Shown here: positions 21,977 to 33,864 of the stretch, piece by piece
Layout: every line of letters starts with the position of its first letter
Numbering within the stretch: position 1 is the stretch's first letter
Assembly (NCBI RefSeq): GCF_008831285.2
Contig: NW_022204766.1
Location: 1 to 41,750 of the forward strand
Direction of reading: 5' to 3'
DNA from: Nymphaea colorata
Taxonomy: Eukaryota; Streptophyta; Magnoliopsida; Nymphaeales; Nymphaeaceae
DNA: 41,750 bases
The notes under the pieces: generated by a model
Database searches by the model: none
Told to the model about the DNA's origin: nothing
What the model saw: the letters and a program-made list of their open reading frames with translations, nothing else
Translations under genes and position numbers: made by a program

Positions 21977-24529
21977 TCATGAATCCGAAAAGGAATATAT
22001 AATCATATGAAGATAGTCATTGTCTTGTTTACAGTACTCAACGTATTTCCTAAAGAAAAGAACGCTTTCCAGTTCTATTTGTCAAAGCAGGAGTCCTTGG
22101 GAAGTTTTTATCTTAAATCTGATGGCCTTATGCAACCTTGAGAGGTGGTGACATCTTATGCAATGTCTTTACAAGATTCGAGTTAAATGCTTGAGCAACT
22201 GATCTTTTTTTGGCTTTGTAGCCTAGGTATTTTTCTTGGAATTTGACGACCGTCATCCCTTTGTCCTTTAGTATTTAGCTTATAGGATTCGATAAGTTTG
22301 GATAAATTACTGAGAAAAACGCATTATTTGCTTTTTATTCAGAGTCGTTCTTCTAGACATGAGCAAGTCCCATTGCATACTTTAGTTGCTAATATTGATT
22401 CAGCATTTATCCTTAGATTTTCTCACTTCTTGAACGCCCCTTTTAATCATGTTATTTGAGCTCAACTTTTCTTTATAAAAACTTATTCTCTTCTTGAATC
22501 ACCTTTCTAAGGTAGGTTTCTTGCGTCCATGAGTATCTTACCAGCTATACTTTTTTATGAGAATAAACATGAAGAAGATAAAGATCGTTACATTAATTAA
22601 GCAAAAACTTAGCCGATATCTAAGTGATTCTATATAAATAAGGATTTACTTATCGTCATAGAAAAATTAGATGTAATTTATAATCTTGTAGAGATTATAG
22701 TGAGCATAGACATCTAATGATGTCTTAAGCAATCCATAAAGGAACTTATTTTAATCTTCAAGAGAAATATATTCTTTTTAGTGAGGAAGAATGTTAGTAG
22801 CATAGCATTTCATCAGTGTTCTACTCCTTTGAAATAACTTTTAGTATTTGCATGAATCTTACTCATGTTTTATGATGATTACGCGCTTATCTTCCTCTAA
22901 AACTCCAATAAAGTTCTTAATAAAGTCGATTTTTTTAAAGATTGGGTCTGCTTACGCTTTAAGGTGAGGTTGATGAACTAGTTTTCGGTCTGAAGCTCTT
23001 CATATCCATCATTATATGTAATAATTATGGCGTCTTTGGTCTCAGGAACTGGCTATTTTTTTCCATATTGCGAAAGTTTTCTTGAAATTTTTCGCTTAAA
23101 TGCAGCACCAACTCTCTCACGATACTTTCTACGCTTTTAGTTGAAGATTTTTTGAATTTGAGTGTTTGTCAGCTTTTATTTCTTTAATCGAACAATCATT
23201 TGCTCTTTTTTGTCTTTATTTACATCATACCGTTGACTTTCTTTGCCCTTCTCTGATTGATCAACATTCATATACAAGGAATCAGCCTCTCCTTCTTTAT
23301 AGAAGCATACTTCAGGGATGAATATGCATATTGCCTGTGTGATGATTTTGTTATTCGGCATTACTACCTTCTAAGTATATATTCGTATGATGTTGAAGTG
23401 ATGCGATTTGCATTTTCTCTATCTTTTAGTCTTGCGAATATCTCTTCACTATTCTTTTAAAGTTTTTTCGAAAGTCTGAATACAATGATGGATACACAAC
23501 CGACTCATATTGATTGCACATATCACAGATACAGTTATGGTTATGTGAGGGAAACTATGTGACAGGTGTCAATTTGATGCTATGATTGATTTACTTCCTT
23601 GGGATGGTGCATTATTCTAAGGCAGACATTAATAAAATTATTGCGATTATTTATGGATAGCAAATCAATACTATTAATCAGCTATTGTCTGGACGCCTGT
23701 TTTGAAGAGGGAATGGAATTTGGGCCTTGTGAATTAGTTTAACATCGATTTTTTTGAAGGAAGCCATGTGCAGATTAATGGAGATCTTTGCATTTCGTCC
23801 TTGATTTCGTTGATTCCTAAAATGGAAGTATAGTCTTGTTGGCCCCTTGCCTATCTCTTCTTCTTTTATAATTGCCTATATGCCATCATCTTTTAAGGAG
23901 CTTTATTGATGATTGTGGTCAAATTAACTTTCTTTCTTTTTGTTTATTCCTTTAAGATTGGGAACTCTTTCATCATTTGGTCGTTCTCATGCCTCTTTTT
24001 GATCAGATTGTAGCGGTTCGTCCGAAACAGCCTGTTGATTTCCTACTAGATAATCCCGAATTCCTCTCTGGGAAAAAAATCTTTGATGACTCTCGATATT
24101 AGATAGATTAAAGTTTCAAAGAAAAACTGGTCCTTGTATACTGACTTACAAGTATTATCGAGTAAAACTTGGGCATAAAGATAACTCTATATAAGTTGAT
24201 TATTACAAGCTACTTTTCTAATTTGACAAGCTGATCTTTTTCCTTTTGGAGGAGCATGATCTCATCATTCACTCTTCCCTCCATTTTCTATTTAAGATCA
24301 TTATATTTCTTTATGGTCTCGTTGAAGTACTTGCAATACTCAAAGATGGCAAATAAAAACTGTTGGTATGCGACTGTCTTGGAGAATGTCAATAAGCTTT
24401 TCGGTATTATTAATGAAGGGGCCTATTTCTTATCCTCGTGCATCTTTAATACTTTTTTTTCTAAGTTAAACTTAAGGTACATGTCATTTTTAATAGTTCT
24501 TATTTCTACTAAGGCTTGATGTTTGACAT
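21977..24529 (-). CDS. large protein of unknown function with coiled-coil part
   Basis: Minus-strand coding sequence from ATG 24529 (MSNIKPEEKEELLK) to TGA 21977-21979 (..EYCKQDNDYLHMIIYSFSDS), about 850 residues. The N-terminal part reads TFSKTVAYQQFLFAIFEYCK, then KEKMEGRVNDEIMLLQKEKD (coiled coil). Next follow FETLIYLISRVIKDFFPREE and EINRLFRTNRYNLIKKRHEN; the even helical pattern suggests a folded helical domain. The middle (about 23,200-23,400) is charged and repetitive. At least two frame breaks lie at A/T runs. I do not recognise the family. Its 3' end is 27 bp from the convergent carboxypeptidase gene. Confidence 0.6.
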
Positions 24530-24908
24530 GAGTAGTTTTATAAAATTATTATTAATATCAAGCCAAAAATGATACTATTGTGGAAGAATTTCTCAACATT
24601 TAACCCGAAAATTATTAATTTTTTCATGATAAGAATAGAAAAATATTCTTTGCAATTGAGGGCTTGGAGAAAACATAATTATAGCGAATAATTTCTTCAC
24701 GTTTATAATTAAATGACCCATAAATAATGATTCATACATTTTAGAACGAATAAGAGGGATATTGATTAAATTGATAAGAGGAAAATAATGATGATATTAG
24801 TCAATTCATTCGCAGTGACCAACCGAGTGTAAAACACAATGACGGATTGACCTTCCAAGTGTCTGAATCCTCACTTTTTTCATCAACAAGTCCAATTATT
24901 AAAAGAAA
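24530..24908. other. spacer before the tandem array
   Basis: AT-rich. From about 24785 to 24905 a plus-strand frame (NNDDISQFIRSDQPSVKHND, VSESSLFSSTSPIIKRK) is open and ends in TGA overlapping the ATG of the next ORF. One extra A would fuse the two, so it is probably the 5' part of that gene. The rest shows no gene. Confidence 0.4.
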
Positions 24909-25184
24909 ATGAATACATTCAAATATAAAAAAAATATAAAACGTTTTGGCCGATGTTTCCTGAAGACTATGAGGCAAAAGAAGTCTTAAAAGCCACACAA
25001 GGTTATGCCTGCTGTTGGGAAAACAGGCTTGGAAAACAGTGATTACGAATAGGATGATTAGCAGTCAATCTCCTAACACTTTTCGCAACACGTATGGCTA
25101 TTGTTGGCCTGTCCCTTGGCAAAGGTATGCTTTTTGTGCTCCTGTCAATATGTGATTATCTGGCTTTGCTTCAGAGCCATTTGA
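24909..25184 (+). CDS. unknown small protein X, left copy at the array edge
   Basis: A 91-codon ORF from ATG 24909: MNTFKYKKNIKRFGRCFLKT, then RQKKSEKPHKVMPAVGKTG, LENSDYEEDDEQSISEHFSQ, and a Cys-rich hydrophobic tail (ACPLAKVCFLCSCQYVIIWL). Basic at the start, acidic in the middle. The last two thirds recur, diverged, at 33966-34200, in the same frame. The frame probably extends upstream (see spacer entry). No recognised family. It marks the left end of the six-unit array. Confidence 0.5.
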
Positions 25185-25222
25185 GACTTTCCTCCCCTGC
25201 GAGGAAAGGCCATCGACTTCCG

Positions 25223-25453
25223 TCAAGCGGCTCTAAGCTACTTGAACTTTGGTCTTTGAGGTGCTTTATCGGGGTTCGTGCTATCCGTGGCCATCTTAAA
25301 TTTGGTTGAAGCTGTATGCTTTGCGCTTAATTTGTATTCCTTCGTATCTCGGGTGGCCCTAACTGAGAAGTATACTTACGAAAGAACTTTGCTGTCATAG
25401 AATTCCTTTGTTACCTCCCTCACGAGCATCATTATAGTCGCCACTAGAAACAT
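25223..25453 (-). CDS. B2 gene, copy 1 (76 aa, unknown)
   Basis: ORF from ATG 25453: MFLVATIMMLVREVTKEFYD, SKVLSEVYFSVRATRDTKEY, then KMATDSTNPDKAPQRPKFKE ending LRAA and TGA. One short hydrophobic segment at the start, then a basic hydrophilic chain. Coding is supported by comparison of six copies: all keep the frame. Copies 5 and 6 differ by an in-frame 9-nt insertion, and substitutions are often at third positions (GAT/GAC, ACG/ACA). Upstream, in another frame, DELPKRGKEETCLDML and KYVPSIVFALVLLPIVRRLI also look coding, so the true 5' end may lie further up. Confidence 0.5.
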
Positions 25454-25683
25454 ATGAGTCGCCTCACTATAGGCAAAAGGACTAGCGCGAAGACAATGCT
25501 GGGTACGTACTTGGTGAGCAGCATGTCAAGGCAAGTCTCCTCTTTTCCTCTCTTCGGCAATTCATCATGGGCTTTTCTTGATAGCGCTCAATCTTATCCG
25601 GGCATTGCTTTGCACAGCATCAATATTCTTATGAAAAATCGTAGAAATGGGGATGATTGATGGGATTGAGATCATAAGTCACT

Positions 25684-26007
25684 TCATAATTCGTTGAGGG
25701 CAATAATTCCCTCGAAACCTGAACTACCGTGCATAATCCTGACTTCCAATCTGGACTTAAATTAATCGTGAACAATGGTGTATCCTTTCAAGTTGGGACC
25801 GTTAACGGTGACTTGTGCATTTGCCTGGGGATCTGGGTGGTTGACCGGGCGAGTTCCATTCTCAGTCAGGAAATTGGTGTAAGCATTTCCTTGTCTAGTG
25901 GAGTATTGGATTGTGGCAAGCACATTTCCGTAAGGGATAATGACTGGGGTCTGAAAAGTGGTCACAATGTAGTTGGCCTTGACGAACTTGGTGGCAGTTC
26001 TAAGCAT
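25684..26007 (-). CDS. B1 gene, copy 1 (107 aa, unknown family)
   Basis: MLRTATKFVKANYIVTTFQT, PVIIPYGNVLATIQYSTRQG, NAYTNFLTENGTRPVNHPDP, VNGPNLKGYTIVHDE, ending GFEGIIALNEL at TGA 25684-25686. UAA at 25762 is Glu. The first 14 residues (MLRTATKFVKANY) are basic and amphipathic, like a mitochondrial targeting sequence, and identical in copies 1-5. The remainder is probably a small beta fold. Six copies are kept open in this window while diverging in sequence, so the product is evidently used. No family recognised. Confidence 0.75.
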
Positions 26008-26019
26008 GATACTTAATTT

Positions 26020-26783
26020 GATTATACAAAAGGTAATCGCTGATACGACTTAAGGAGAATACCGTCTCTCAAAAAACGCCCATTTTTCGCAGGCCATACT
26101 TAGATTATCCTAGAGATCATCGGTATGCGTTTGTCTTTTCGTCGGAGCTCGTGCTTATAGGCTCTTCGTGATTTTTTGGTATCGTAAGTTTTCGCATGTA
26201 AGACTGAAATGAAACTCGAAAAGATTAAAAATGGCTCAAAATATAACAATCACATTTCGACGGCTTTCGCCATCAAAGACATGTTTCTACCCAATTACAT
26301 CAAAGATCGTGTCTGCCTTAATATCTTCTGATGTTCTTGATTCTCAAGAAATAATGATGAAGATTGCTACGAATCAGGATTCCTGTGCCTTTTTCAGCTC
26401 GCGCACTTCTTCGGCCTCTATTTCCGTACAGCCTTTAGGACTTTATCCCTTTTTCTTCTTTGCAAGTTTGATCTACGGCGATCAAAGTGACGGCTGATGC
26501 GCGATGCGGGAAATACGGCACACTGTAAATGCTTACGGAGGGGTTTACTTTTGTCTTTTGTTTGCCAATACTTCCATGGAGAGTAAACGCCGAGACACGT
26601 GCAGCCAAATGAAAAATGGGCTCATAACTCTTCCCGTGCGATTGGTAAGGCGGCCAAAAAGTTGATAAAACCCGTCTAAGAGCATCGTGAGGCATAATGA
26701 TGGCTTCATTCCATGATATACATACAGCATGAATGGTTTAATGATAATTGAGGGCTTGAGACTAATCGATATAATTCATAATT
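26020..26783. other. strongly conserved non-B1/B2 half of the repeat unit
   Basis: About 760 bp between the B1 start and the palindrome. It is nearly the same in all six copies, better conserved than B1. It contains open frames on both strands (plus 26231-26497, minus 26435-26695 and 26545-26730). Across copies they carry mostly non-synonymous changes or a one-base length change (cactgtaaatgc versus cacttaattgc in copies 4 and 5). I therefore do not call any of them a gene. It may be the B1 promoter region, a noncoding RNA or a dead gene. Confidence 0.45.
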
Positions 26784-26798
26784 GTTCCATCATGGAAC
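26784..26798. repeat. 15-bp palindrome closing each repeat unit
   Basis: GTTCCAT-C-ATGGAAC, a perfect inverted repeat with a one-base centre. Found at 26784, 28544, 30303, 32067 and 33857. The sixth copy (35824-35837) lacks the last C because the array ends there. The right arm supplies ATGGAA, the start codon of the ORFs that follow each palindrome. Confidence 0.85.
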
Positions 26799-27070
26799 AC
26801 TTATCAAAATTAATTAAAGAAAAGTGCAGTACAAAACACATCTTATATTACGACTAGAGTGTTTGCCTGAACTCCGGTCATGGTCCTGAATCAGGTCCCT
26901 GTGATTATTTGGCTTTGCTTCAGAGCCATTTGAAACTTCCCCCCCCTCCCTCCCTCCCTGCGAGGGAAGGCCATCGACTTCCGTCAAGCGGCTCTAAGCT
27001 ACTTGAACTTTGGTCTTTGAGGTGCTTTATCGGGGTTCGTGCTATCCGTGGCCATCTTAAATTTGGTTGA
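26792..27070 (+). CDS. MEHLSK ORF at the unit 1/2 junction (92 aa, doubtful)
   Basis: Starts at the ATG in the palindrome: MEHLSKLIKEKCSTKHILYY, then DESVCLNSGHGPESGPCDYL, ALLQSHLKLPPPP. The C-run (8 C here) sets the frame of the C-terminus. Equivalent ORFs are 28552-28764, 30311-30538 and 32075-32296, each ending in a different frame because the C-run and TCCC copy number differ. This may be a truncated relative of the ORF at 33865, in which the gene X part has been replaced. Confidence 0.35.
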
Positions 27071-27214
27071 AGCTGTATGCTTTGCGCTTAATTTGTATTC
27101 CTTCGTATCTCGGGTGGCCCTAACTGAGAAGTATACTTACGAAAGAACTTTGCTGTCATAGAATTCCTTTGTTACCTCCCTCACGAGCATCATTATAGTC
27201 GCCACTAGAAACAT
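26984..27214 (-). CDS. B2 gene, copy 2
   Basis: Same length and essentially the same sequence as copy 1 (77 codons with stop). Confidence 0.5.
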
Positions 27215-27380
27215 ATGAGTCGCCTCACTATAGGCAAAAGGACTAGCGCGAAGACAATGCTGGGTACGTACTTGGTGAGCAGCATGTCAAGGCAAGTCTC
27301 CTCTTTTCCTCTCTTCGGCAATTCATCATGGGCTTTTCTTGATAGCGCTCAATCTTATCCGGGCATTGCTTTGCACAGCA

Positions 27381-27767
27381 TCAATATTCTTATGAAAAAT
27401 CGTAGAAATGGGGATGATTGATGGGATTGAGATCATAAGTCACTTCATAATTCGTTGAGGGCAATAATTCCTCGAAACCTGAACTACCGTGCATAATCCT
27501 GACTTCCAATCTGGACTTAAATTAATCGTGAACAATGGTGTATCCTTTCAAGTTGGGACCGTTAACGGTGACTTGTGCATTTGCCTGGGGATCTGGGTGG
27601 TTGACCGGGCGAGTTCCATTCTCAGTCAGGAAATTGGTGTAAGCATTTCCTTGTCTAGTGGAGTATTGGATTGTGGCAAGCACATTTCCGTAAGGGATAA
27701 TGACTGGGGTCTGAAAAGTGGTCACAATGTAGTTGGCCTTGACGAACTTGGTGGCAGTTCTAAGCAT
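27381..27767 (-). CDS. B1 gene, copy 2, with altered C-terminus (128 aa)
   Basis: Identical to copy 1 for the first 97 residues or so. It has CC where copies 1 and 3 have CCC (about 27470), so the frame changes after HGSSGFE. It then runs 21 residues further (..NYEVTYDLNPINHPHFYDFS) to TGA 27381-27383. Given the many one-base gaps in homopolymers elsewhere in this sequence, this may be a consensus error rather than a real variant. Confidence 0.65.
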
Positions 27768-28741
27768 GATACTTAATTTGATTATACAAAAGGTAATCGC
27801 TGATACGACTTAAGGAGAATACCGTCTCTCAAAAAACGCCCATTTTTCGCAGGCCATACTTAGATTATCCTAGAGATCATCGGTATGCGTTTGTCTTTTC
27901 GTCGGAGCTCGTGCTTATAGGCTCTTCGTGATTTTTTGGTATCGTAAGTTTTCGCATGTAAGACTGAAATGAAACTCGAAAAGATTAAAAATGGCTCAAA
28001 ATATAACAATCACATTTCGACGGCTTTCGCCATCAAAGACATGTTTCTACCCAATTACATCAAAGATCGTGTCTGCCTTAATATCTTCTGATGTTCTTGA
28101 TTCTCAAGAAATAATGATGAAGATTGCTACGAATCAGGATTCCTGTGCCTTTTTCAGCTCGCGCACTTCTTCGGCCTCTATTTCCGTACAGCCTTTAGGA
28201 CTTTATCCCTTTTTCTTCTTTGCAAGTTTGATCTACGGCGATCAAAGTGACGGCTGATGCGCGATGCGGGAAATACGGCACACTGTAAATGCTTACGGAG
28301 GGGTTTACTTTTGTCTTTTGTTTGCCAATACTTCCATGGAGAGTAAACGCCGAGACACGTGCAGCCAAATGAAAAATGGGCTCATAACTCTTCCCGTGCG
28401 ATTGGTAAGGCGGCCAAAAAGTTGATAAAACCCGTCTAAGAGCATCGTGAGGCATAATGATGGCTTCATTCCATGATATACATACAGCATGAATGGTTTA
28501 ATGATAGTTGAGGGCTTGAGACTAATCGATATAATTCATAATTGTTCCATCATGGAACACTTATCAAAATTAATTAAAGAAAAGTGCAGTACAAAACACA
28601 TCTTATATTACGACTAGAGTGTTTGCCTGAACTCCGGTCATGGTCCTGAATCAGGTCCCTGTGATTATTTGGCTTTGCTTCAGAGCCATTTGAAACTTCC
28701 CCCCTCCCTCCCTCCCTGCGAGGGAAGGCCATCGACTTCCG

Positions 28742-28972
28742 TCAAGCGGCTCTAAGCTACTTGAACTTTGGTCTTTGAGGTGCTTTATCGGGGTTCGTGC
28801 TATCCGTGGCCATCTTAAATTTGGTTGAAGCTGTATGCTTTGCGCTTAATTTGTATTCCTTCGTATCTCGGGTGGCCCTAACTGAGAAGTATACTTACGA
28901 AAGAACTTTGCTGTCATAGAATTCCTTTGTTACCTCCCTCACGAGCATCATTATAGTCGCCACTAGAAACAT
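28742..28972 (-). CDS. B2 gene, copy 3
   Basis: 77 codons with stop, open throughout, very close to copies 1 and 2. Confidence 0.5.
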
Positions 28973-29202
28973 ATGAGTCGCCTCACTATAGGCAAAAGGA
29001 CTAGCGCGAAGACAATGCTGGGCACGTACTTGGCGAGCAGCATGTCAAGGCAAGTCTCCTCTTTTCCTCTCTTCGGCAAGTCATCATGGACTTTCCTTGA
29101 TAGCGCTCAATCTTATCCGGGCATTGCTTTGCCCAGCATCAATATTCTTATGAAAAATCGTAAAAATGGGGATGATTGATGGGATTGAGATCATAAGTCA
29201 CT

Positions 29203-29526
29203 TCATAATTCGTTGAGGGCAATAATTCCCTCGAAACCTGAACTACCGTGCATAATCCTGACTTCCAATCTGGACTTAAATTAATCGTGAACAATGGTGT
29301 ATCCTTTCAAGTTGGGACCGTTAACGGCGACTCGTGCATTTGCCTGGGGATCTGGGTGGTTGACCGGGCGAGTTCCATTCTCAGTCAGGAAATTGGTGTA
29401 AGCGTTTCCGTCTCTAGTGGAGTATTGGATTGTGGCAAGCACATTTCCGTAAGGGATAATGACTGGGGTCTGAAAAGTGGTCACAGTGTAGTTGGCCTTG
29501 ACGAACTTGGTGGCAGTTCTAAGCAT
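29203..29526 (-). CDS. B1 gene, copy 3 (107 aa)
   Basis: Differs from copy 1 at a few residues (ANYTVTTFQ for ANYIVTTFQ, STRDG for STRQG, ANARVAV for ANAQVTV) and keeps the same end, IIALNEL. Confidence 0.75.
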
Positions 29527-30501
29527 GATACTTAATTTGATTATACAAAAGGTAATCGCTGATACGACTTAAGGAGAATACCGTCTCTCAAAAAACGCCC
29601 ATTTTTCGCAGGCCATACTTAGATTATCCTAGAGATCATCGGTATGCGTTTGTCTTTTCGTCGGAGCTCGTGCTTATAGGCTCTTCGTGATTTTTTGGTA
29701 TCGTAAGTTTTCGCATGTAAGACTGAAATGAAACTCGAAAAGATTAAAAATGGCTCAAAATATAACAATCACATTTCGACGGCTTTCGCCATCAAAGACA
29801 TGTTTCTACCCAATTACATCAAAGATCGTGTCTGCCTTAATATCTTCTGATGTTCTTGATTCTCAAGAAATAATGATGAAGATTGCTACGAATCAGGATT
29901 CCTGTGCCTTTTTCAGCTCGCGCACTTCTTCGGCCTCTATTTCCGTACAGCCTTTAGGACTTTATCCCTTTTTCTTCTTTGCAAGTTTGATCTACGGCGA
30001 TCAAAGTGACGGCTGATGCGCGATGCGGGAAATACGGCACACTGTAAATGCTTACGGAGGGGTTTACTTTTGTCTTTTGTTTGCCAATACTTCCATGGAG
30101 AGTAAACGCCGAGACACGTGCAGCCAAATGAAAAATGGGCTCATAACTCTTCCCGTGCGATTGGTAAGGCGGCCAAAAAGTTGATAAAACCCGTCTAAGA
30201 GCATCGTGAGGCATAATGATGGCTTCATTCCATGATATACATACAGCATGAATGGTTTAATGATAATTGAGGGCTTGAGACTAATCGATATAATTCATAA
30301 TTGTTCCATCATGGAACACTTATCAAAATTAATTAAAGAAAAGTGCAGTACAAAACACATCTTATATTACGACTAGAGTGTTTGCCTGAACTCCGGTCAT
30401 GGTCCTGAATCAGGTCCCTGTGATTATTTGGCTTTGCTTCAGAGCCATTTGAAACTTCCCCCCCTCCCTCCCTCCCTGCGAGGGAAGGCCATCGACTTCC
30501 G

Positions 30502-30732
30502 TCAAGCGGCTCTAAGCTACTTGAACTTTGGTCTTTGAGGTGCTTTATCGGGGTTCGTGCTATCCGTGGCCATCTTAAATTTGGTTGAAGCTGTATGCTT
30601 TGCGCTTAATTTGTATTCCTTCGTATCTCGGGTGGCCCTAACTGAGAAGTATACTTACGAAAGAACTTTGCTGTCATAGAATTCCTTTGTTACCTCCCTC
30701 ACGAGCATCATTATAGTCGCCACTAGAAACAT
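30502..30732 (-). CDS. B2 gene, copy 4
   Basis: 77 codons with stop, open; same size as copies 1-3. Confidence 0.5.
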
Positions 30733-30962
30733 ATGAGTCGCCTCACTATAGGCAAAAGGACTAGCGCGAAGACAATGCTGGGCACGTACTTGGCGAGCAG
30801 CATGTCAAGGCAAGTCTCCTCTTTTCCTCTCTTCGGCAATTCATCATGGACTTTCCTTGATAGCGCTCAATCTTATCCGGGCGTTGCTTTGCACAGCATC
30901 AATATTCTTATGAAAAATCGTAAAAATGGGGATGATTGATGGGATTGAGATCATAAGTCACT

Positions 30963-31289
30963 TCATAATTCGTTGAGGGCAATAAGTCCGTCAGCATCTG
31001 GAGAAGATGAGTGTAAAATTTTGACCTCCAATCTGGACCTTCTTTCGTCGCGAATAATGCTGGCTTCTTTTAAGTTGGGACCGTTAACGGTGATTCTTGC
31101 TCCTGGCTAGGGATCCGGGTGGGCAACGGGTCTACTTCCATTCTCAGTCAGGAAATTGGTGTAAGCATTTCCGCCAATAGTGGTGTATTGGAGTATGGCA
31201 AGCACATTTCCGAAAGGGATAATGCGTGGGATCTGCGTGGTGATTACGACGTAGTTGGCTTTGACGAACTTCGTGGCAGTTCTAAGCAT
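30963..31289 (-). CDS. B1 gene, copy 4, diverged (108 aa)
   Basis: Same start (MLRTATKFVKANY) but then VVITTQIPRIIPFGNVLAIL, TTIGGNAYTNFLTENGSRPV, AHPDPEPGARITVNGPNLKE, with the end SSSPDADGLIALNEL. One UAG (Glu, HPDPEP). Many amino-acid changes relative to copies 1-3, while the DNA on both sides is nearly unchanged. Confidence 0.75.
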
Positions 31290-32273
31290 GATACTTAATT
31301 TCTTTAAGCAAAGGTAATTAATTGGCGACCTGATGAAGGAGAATACCGTCTCTCAAAAAACGCCCATTTTTCGCAGGCCATACTTAGATTATCCTAGAGA
31401 TCATCGGTATGCGTTTGTCTTTTCGTCGGAGCTCGTGCTTATGGCCTCTTCGTGGTTTTTTGGTATCGTAAGCTTTCGCATGTAAGACTGAAATGAAACT
31501 CGAAAAGATTAAAAATGGCTCAAAATATAATAGCCACATTTCGACGGCTTTTGCCATCAAAGACATGTTTCTACCCAATTACATCAAAGATCGTATCTGC
31601 CTTAATATCTTCTGAGGTTCTTGATTCTCAAGAAATAATGATGAAGATTGCTACGAATCAGGATTCCTATGCCTTTTTCAGCTCGCGCACTTCTTCGGCC
31701 TCTATTTCCATACAGCCTTTAGGACTTTATCCCTTTTTCTTCTTTGCAAGTTTGATCTACGGCGATCAAAGCGACGGCTGATGCGCGATGCGGGAAATAC
31801 GGCACACTTAATTGCTTACGGAGGGGTTTACTTTTGTCTTTTGTTTGCTAATACTTCCATGGAGAGTAAACGCCGAGACACGTGCAGCCAAATGAAAAAT
31901 GGGCTCATAACTCTTCCCGTGCGATTGGTAACGCGGTTAAAAAGTTGATAAAACCCTTCTAAGAGCATCGTGAGGCATAATGATGGCTTCGTTCCATGAT
32001 ATACATACAGCATGAATGGTTTAATGATAATTGAGGGCTTGAGACTAATCGATATAATTCATAATTGTTCCATCATGGAACACTTATCAAAATTAATTAA
32101 AGAAAAGTGCAGTACTAAACACATCTTATATTACGACTAGAGTGTTTGCCTGAACTCCGGTCATGGTCCTGAATCAGGTCCCTGTGATTATTTGGGTTTG
32201 CTTCAGAGCCATTTGAAACTTCCCCCCCTCCCTCCCTCCCTCCCTCCCTGCGAGGGAAGGCCATCGACTTCCG

Positions 32274-32513
32274 TCAAGCGGCTCTAAGCTACTTGAACTT
32301 TGGTCTTTGAGGTGCTTTATCGGGGTTTGTGCTGTCCGTGGCCATCTTAAATTTGATTGAAGTTGTATGCTTTGCGCTTAATTTGTATTCCTTCGTATCT
32401 AGGGTGGCCCTAACTGAGAAGTATACTTACGAAAGAACTTTGCTGTCATAGACTTCCTTTGTTTCCTCCCTCACGAGCATCATTATAAATATGCAGTCGC
32501 CCACTAGAAACAT
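32274..32513 (-). CDS. B2 gene, copy 5 (79 aa)
   Basis: Start MFLVGDCIFIMMLVREETKE. The 9-nt insertion relative to copies 1-4 keeps the frame. A second copy of the block CCCACTAGAAACATATGAGTC follows directly, giving a second possible ATG. Confidence 0.5.
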
Positions 32514-32743
32514 ATGAGTCGCCCACTAGAAACATATGAGTCACCTCACTATAGGCAAAAGGACTAGCGCGAAGACAATGCTGCTTGGCGAGAGCATGTC
32601 AAGGCAAGTCTCCTTTTTTCCTCTCTTCGGCAAGTCATCATGGACTTTCCTTGATAGCGCTCAATCTTATCCAGGCTGACTTTGCCCAGCATCAATATTC
32701 TTATGAAAAATCGTAAAAATGGGGATGATTGATGGGATTGAGA

Positions 32744-33082
32744 TCATACTTTAGTTGATACTTCGTTGAGGGCAATAACTCCGTATATATCTGGAGGAGA
32801 AGTGTAGTAAATCAGGACATCTAAAAAATATTTACTACTATCGTGATAAATGCTGGCTTCTGTCAAGTTCGTACCTCTAGCGGTGACTCTTGCTCTTGGC
32901 GCGGGTTCTGGGTGTTAAATAGGCTTATTTCCATCCTCAGTCAGGTAATTGGTGTAAGCATTTCCTTGTCTAGTGGTGTATTCGAGTGTGGCAAGCACAT
33001 ATCCGTAAGGGACAAGGACTGGGAACTGTTTGACAGTCACAAAGTAGTTGGCTTTGACGAACTTCGTGGCAGTTCTAAGCAT
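32744..33082 (-). CDS. B1 gene, copy 5, diverged (112 aa)
   Basis: MLRTATKFVKANYFVTVKQF, PVLVPYGYVLATLEYTTRQG, NYLTEDGNKPIEHPEPAPRA, RVTARGTNLTEASIYHD, then ..YYTSPPDIYGVIALNEV and a short extension. Open to TGA 32744; one UAA (Glu, KPIEHPEP). Confidence 0.75.
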
Positions 33083-33864
33083 GATACTTAATTTGATTAT
33101 ACAAAGGTAATCGCTGATACGACTTAAGGAGAATACCGTCTCTCAAAAAACGCCCATTTTTCGCAGGCCATACTTAGATTATCCTAGAGATCATCGGTAT
33201 GCGTTTGTCTTTTCGTCGGAGCTCGTGCTTATGGCCTCTTCGTGGTTTTTTGGTATCGTAAGCTTTCGCATGTAAGACTGAAATGAAACTCGAAAATATT
33301 AAAAACGGCTCAAAATATAGCAATCACATTTCGATGGCTTTCGCCATCAAAGACATGTATCTACCCAATTACATCAAAGATCATGTCTGCCTTAATATCT
33401 TCTGATGTTCTTGATTCTCAAGAAATAATGATGAAGATTGCTACGAATCAGGATTCCTGTGCCTTTTTCAGCTCGTGCACTCCTTCGGCCTCTATTTCCG
33501 TACAGCCTTTAGGACTTTATCCCTTTTTCTTCTTTGCAAGTTTGATCTACGGCGATCAAAGCGACGGCTGATGCACGATGCGGGAAATACGGCACACTTA
33601 ATTGCTTACGGAGGGGTTTACTTTTGTCTTTTGTTTGCTAATACTTCCATGGAGAGTAAACGCCGAGACACGTGCAGCCAAATGAAAAATGGGCTCATAA
33701 CTCTTCCCGTGCGATTGGTAAGGCGGCCAAAAAGTTGATAAAACCCGTCTAAGAGCATCGTGAGGCATAATGATGGCTTCATTCCATGATATACATACAG
33801 CATGAATGGTTTAATGATAATTGAGGGCTTGAGACTAATCGATATAATTCATAATTGTTCCATC

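Noticed and set aside
26231-26730. Repeated ORFs of 88, 86 and 61 codons in each unit
   Set aside because: Changes between units are mostly non-synonymous in every frame, and a one-base length difference in units 4 and 5 breaks frames; perfect copies only reflect recent duplication.
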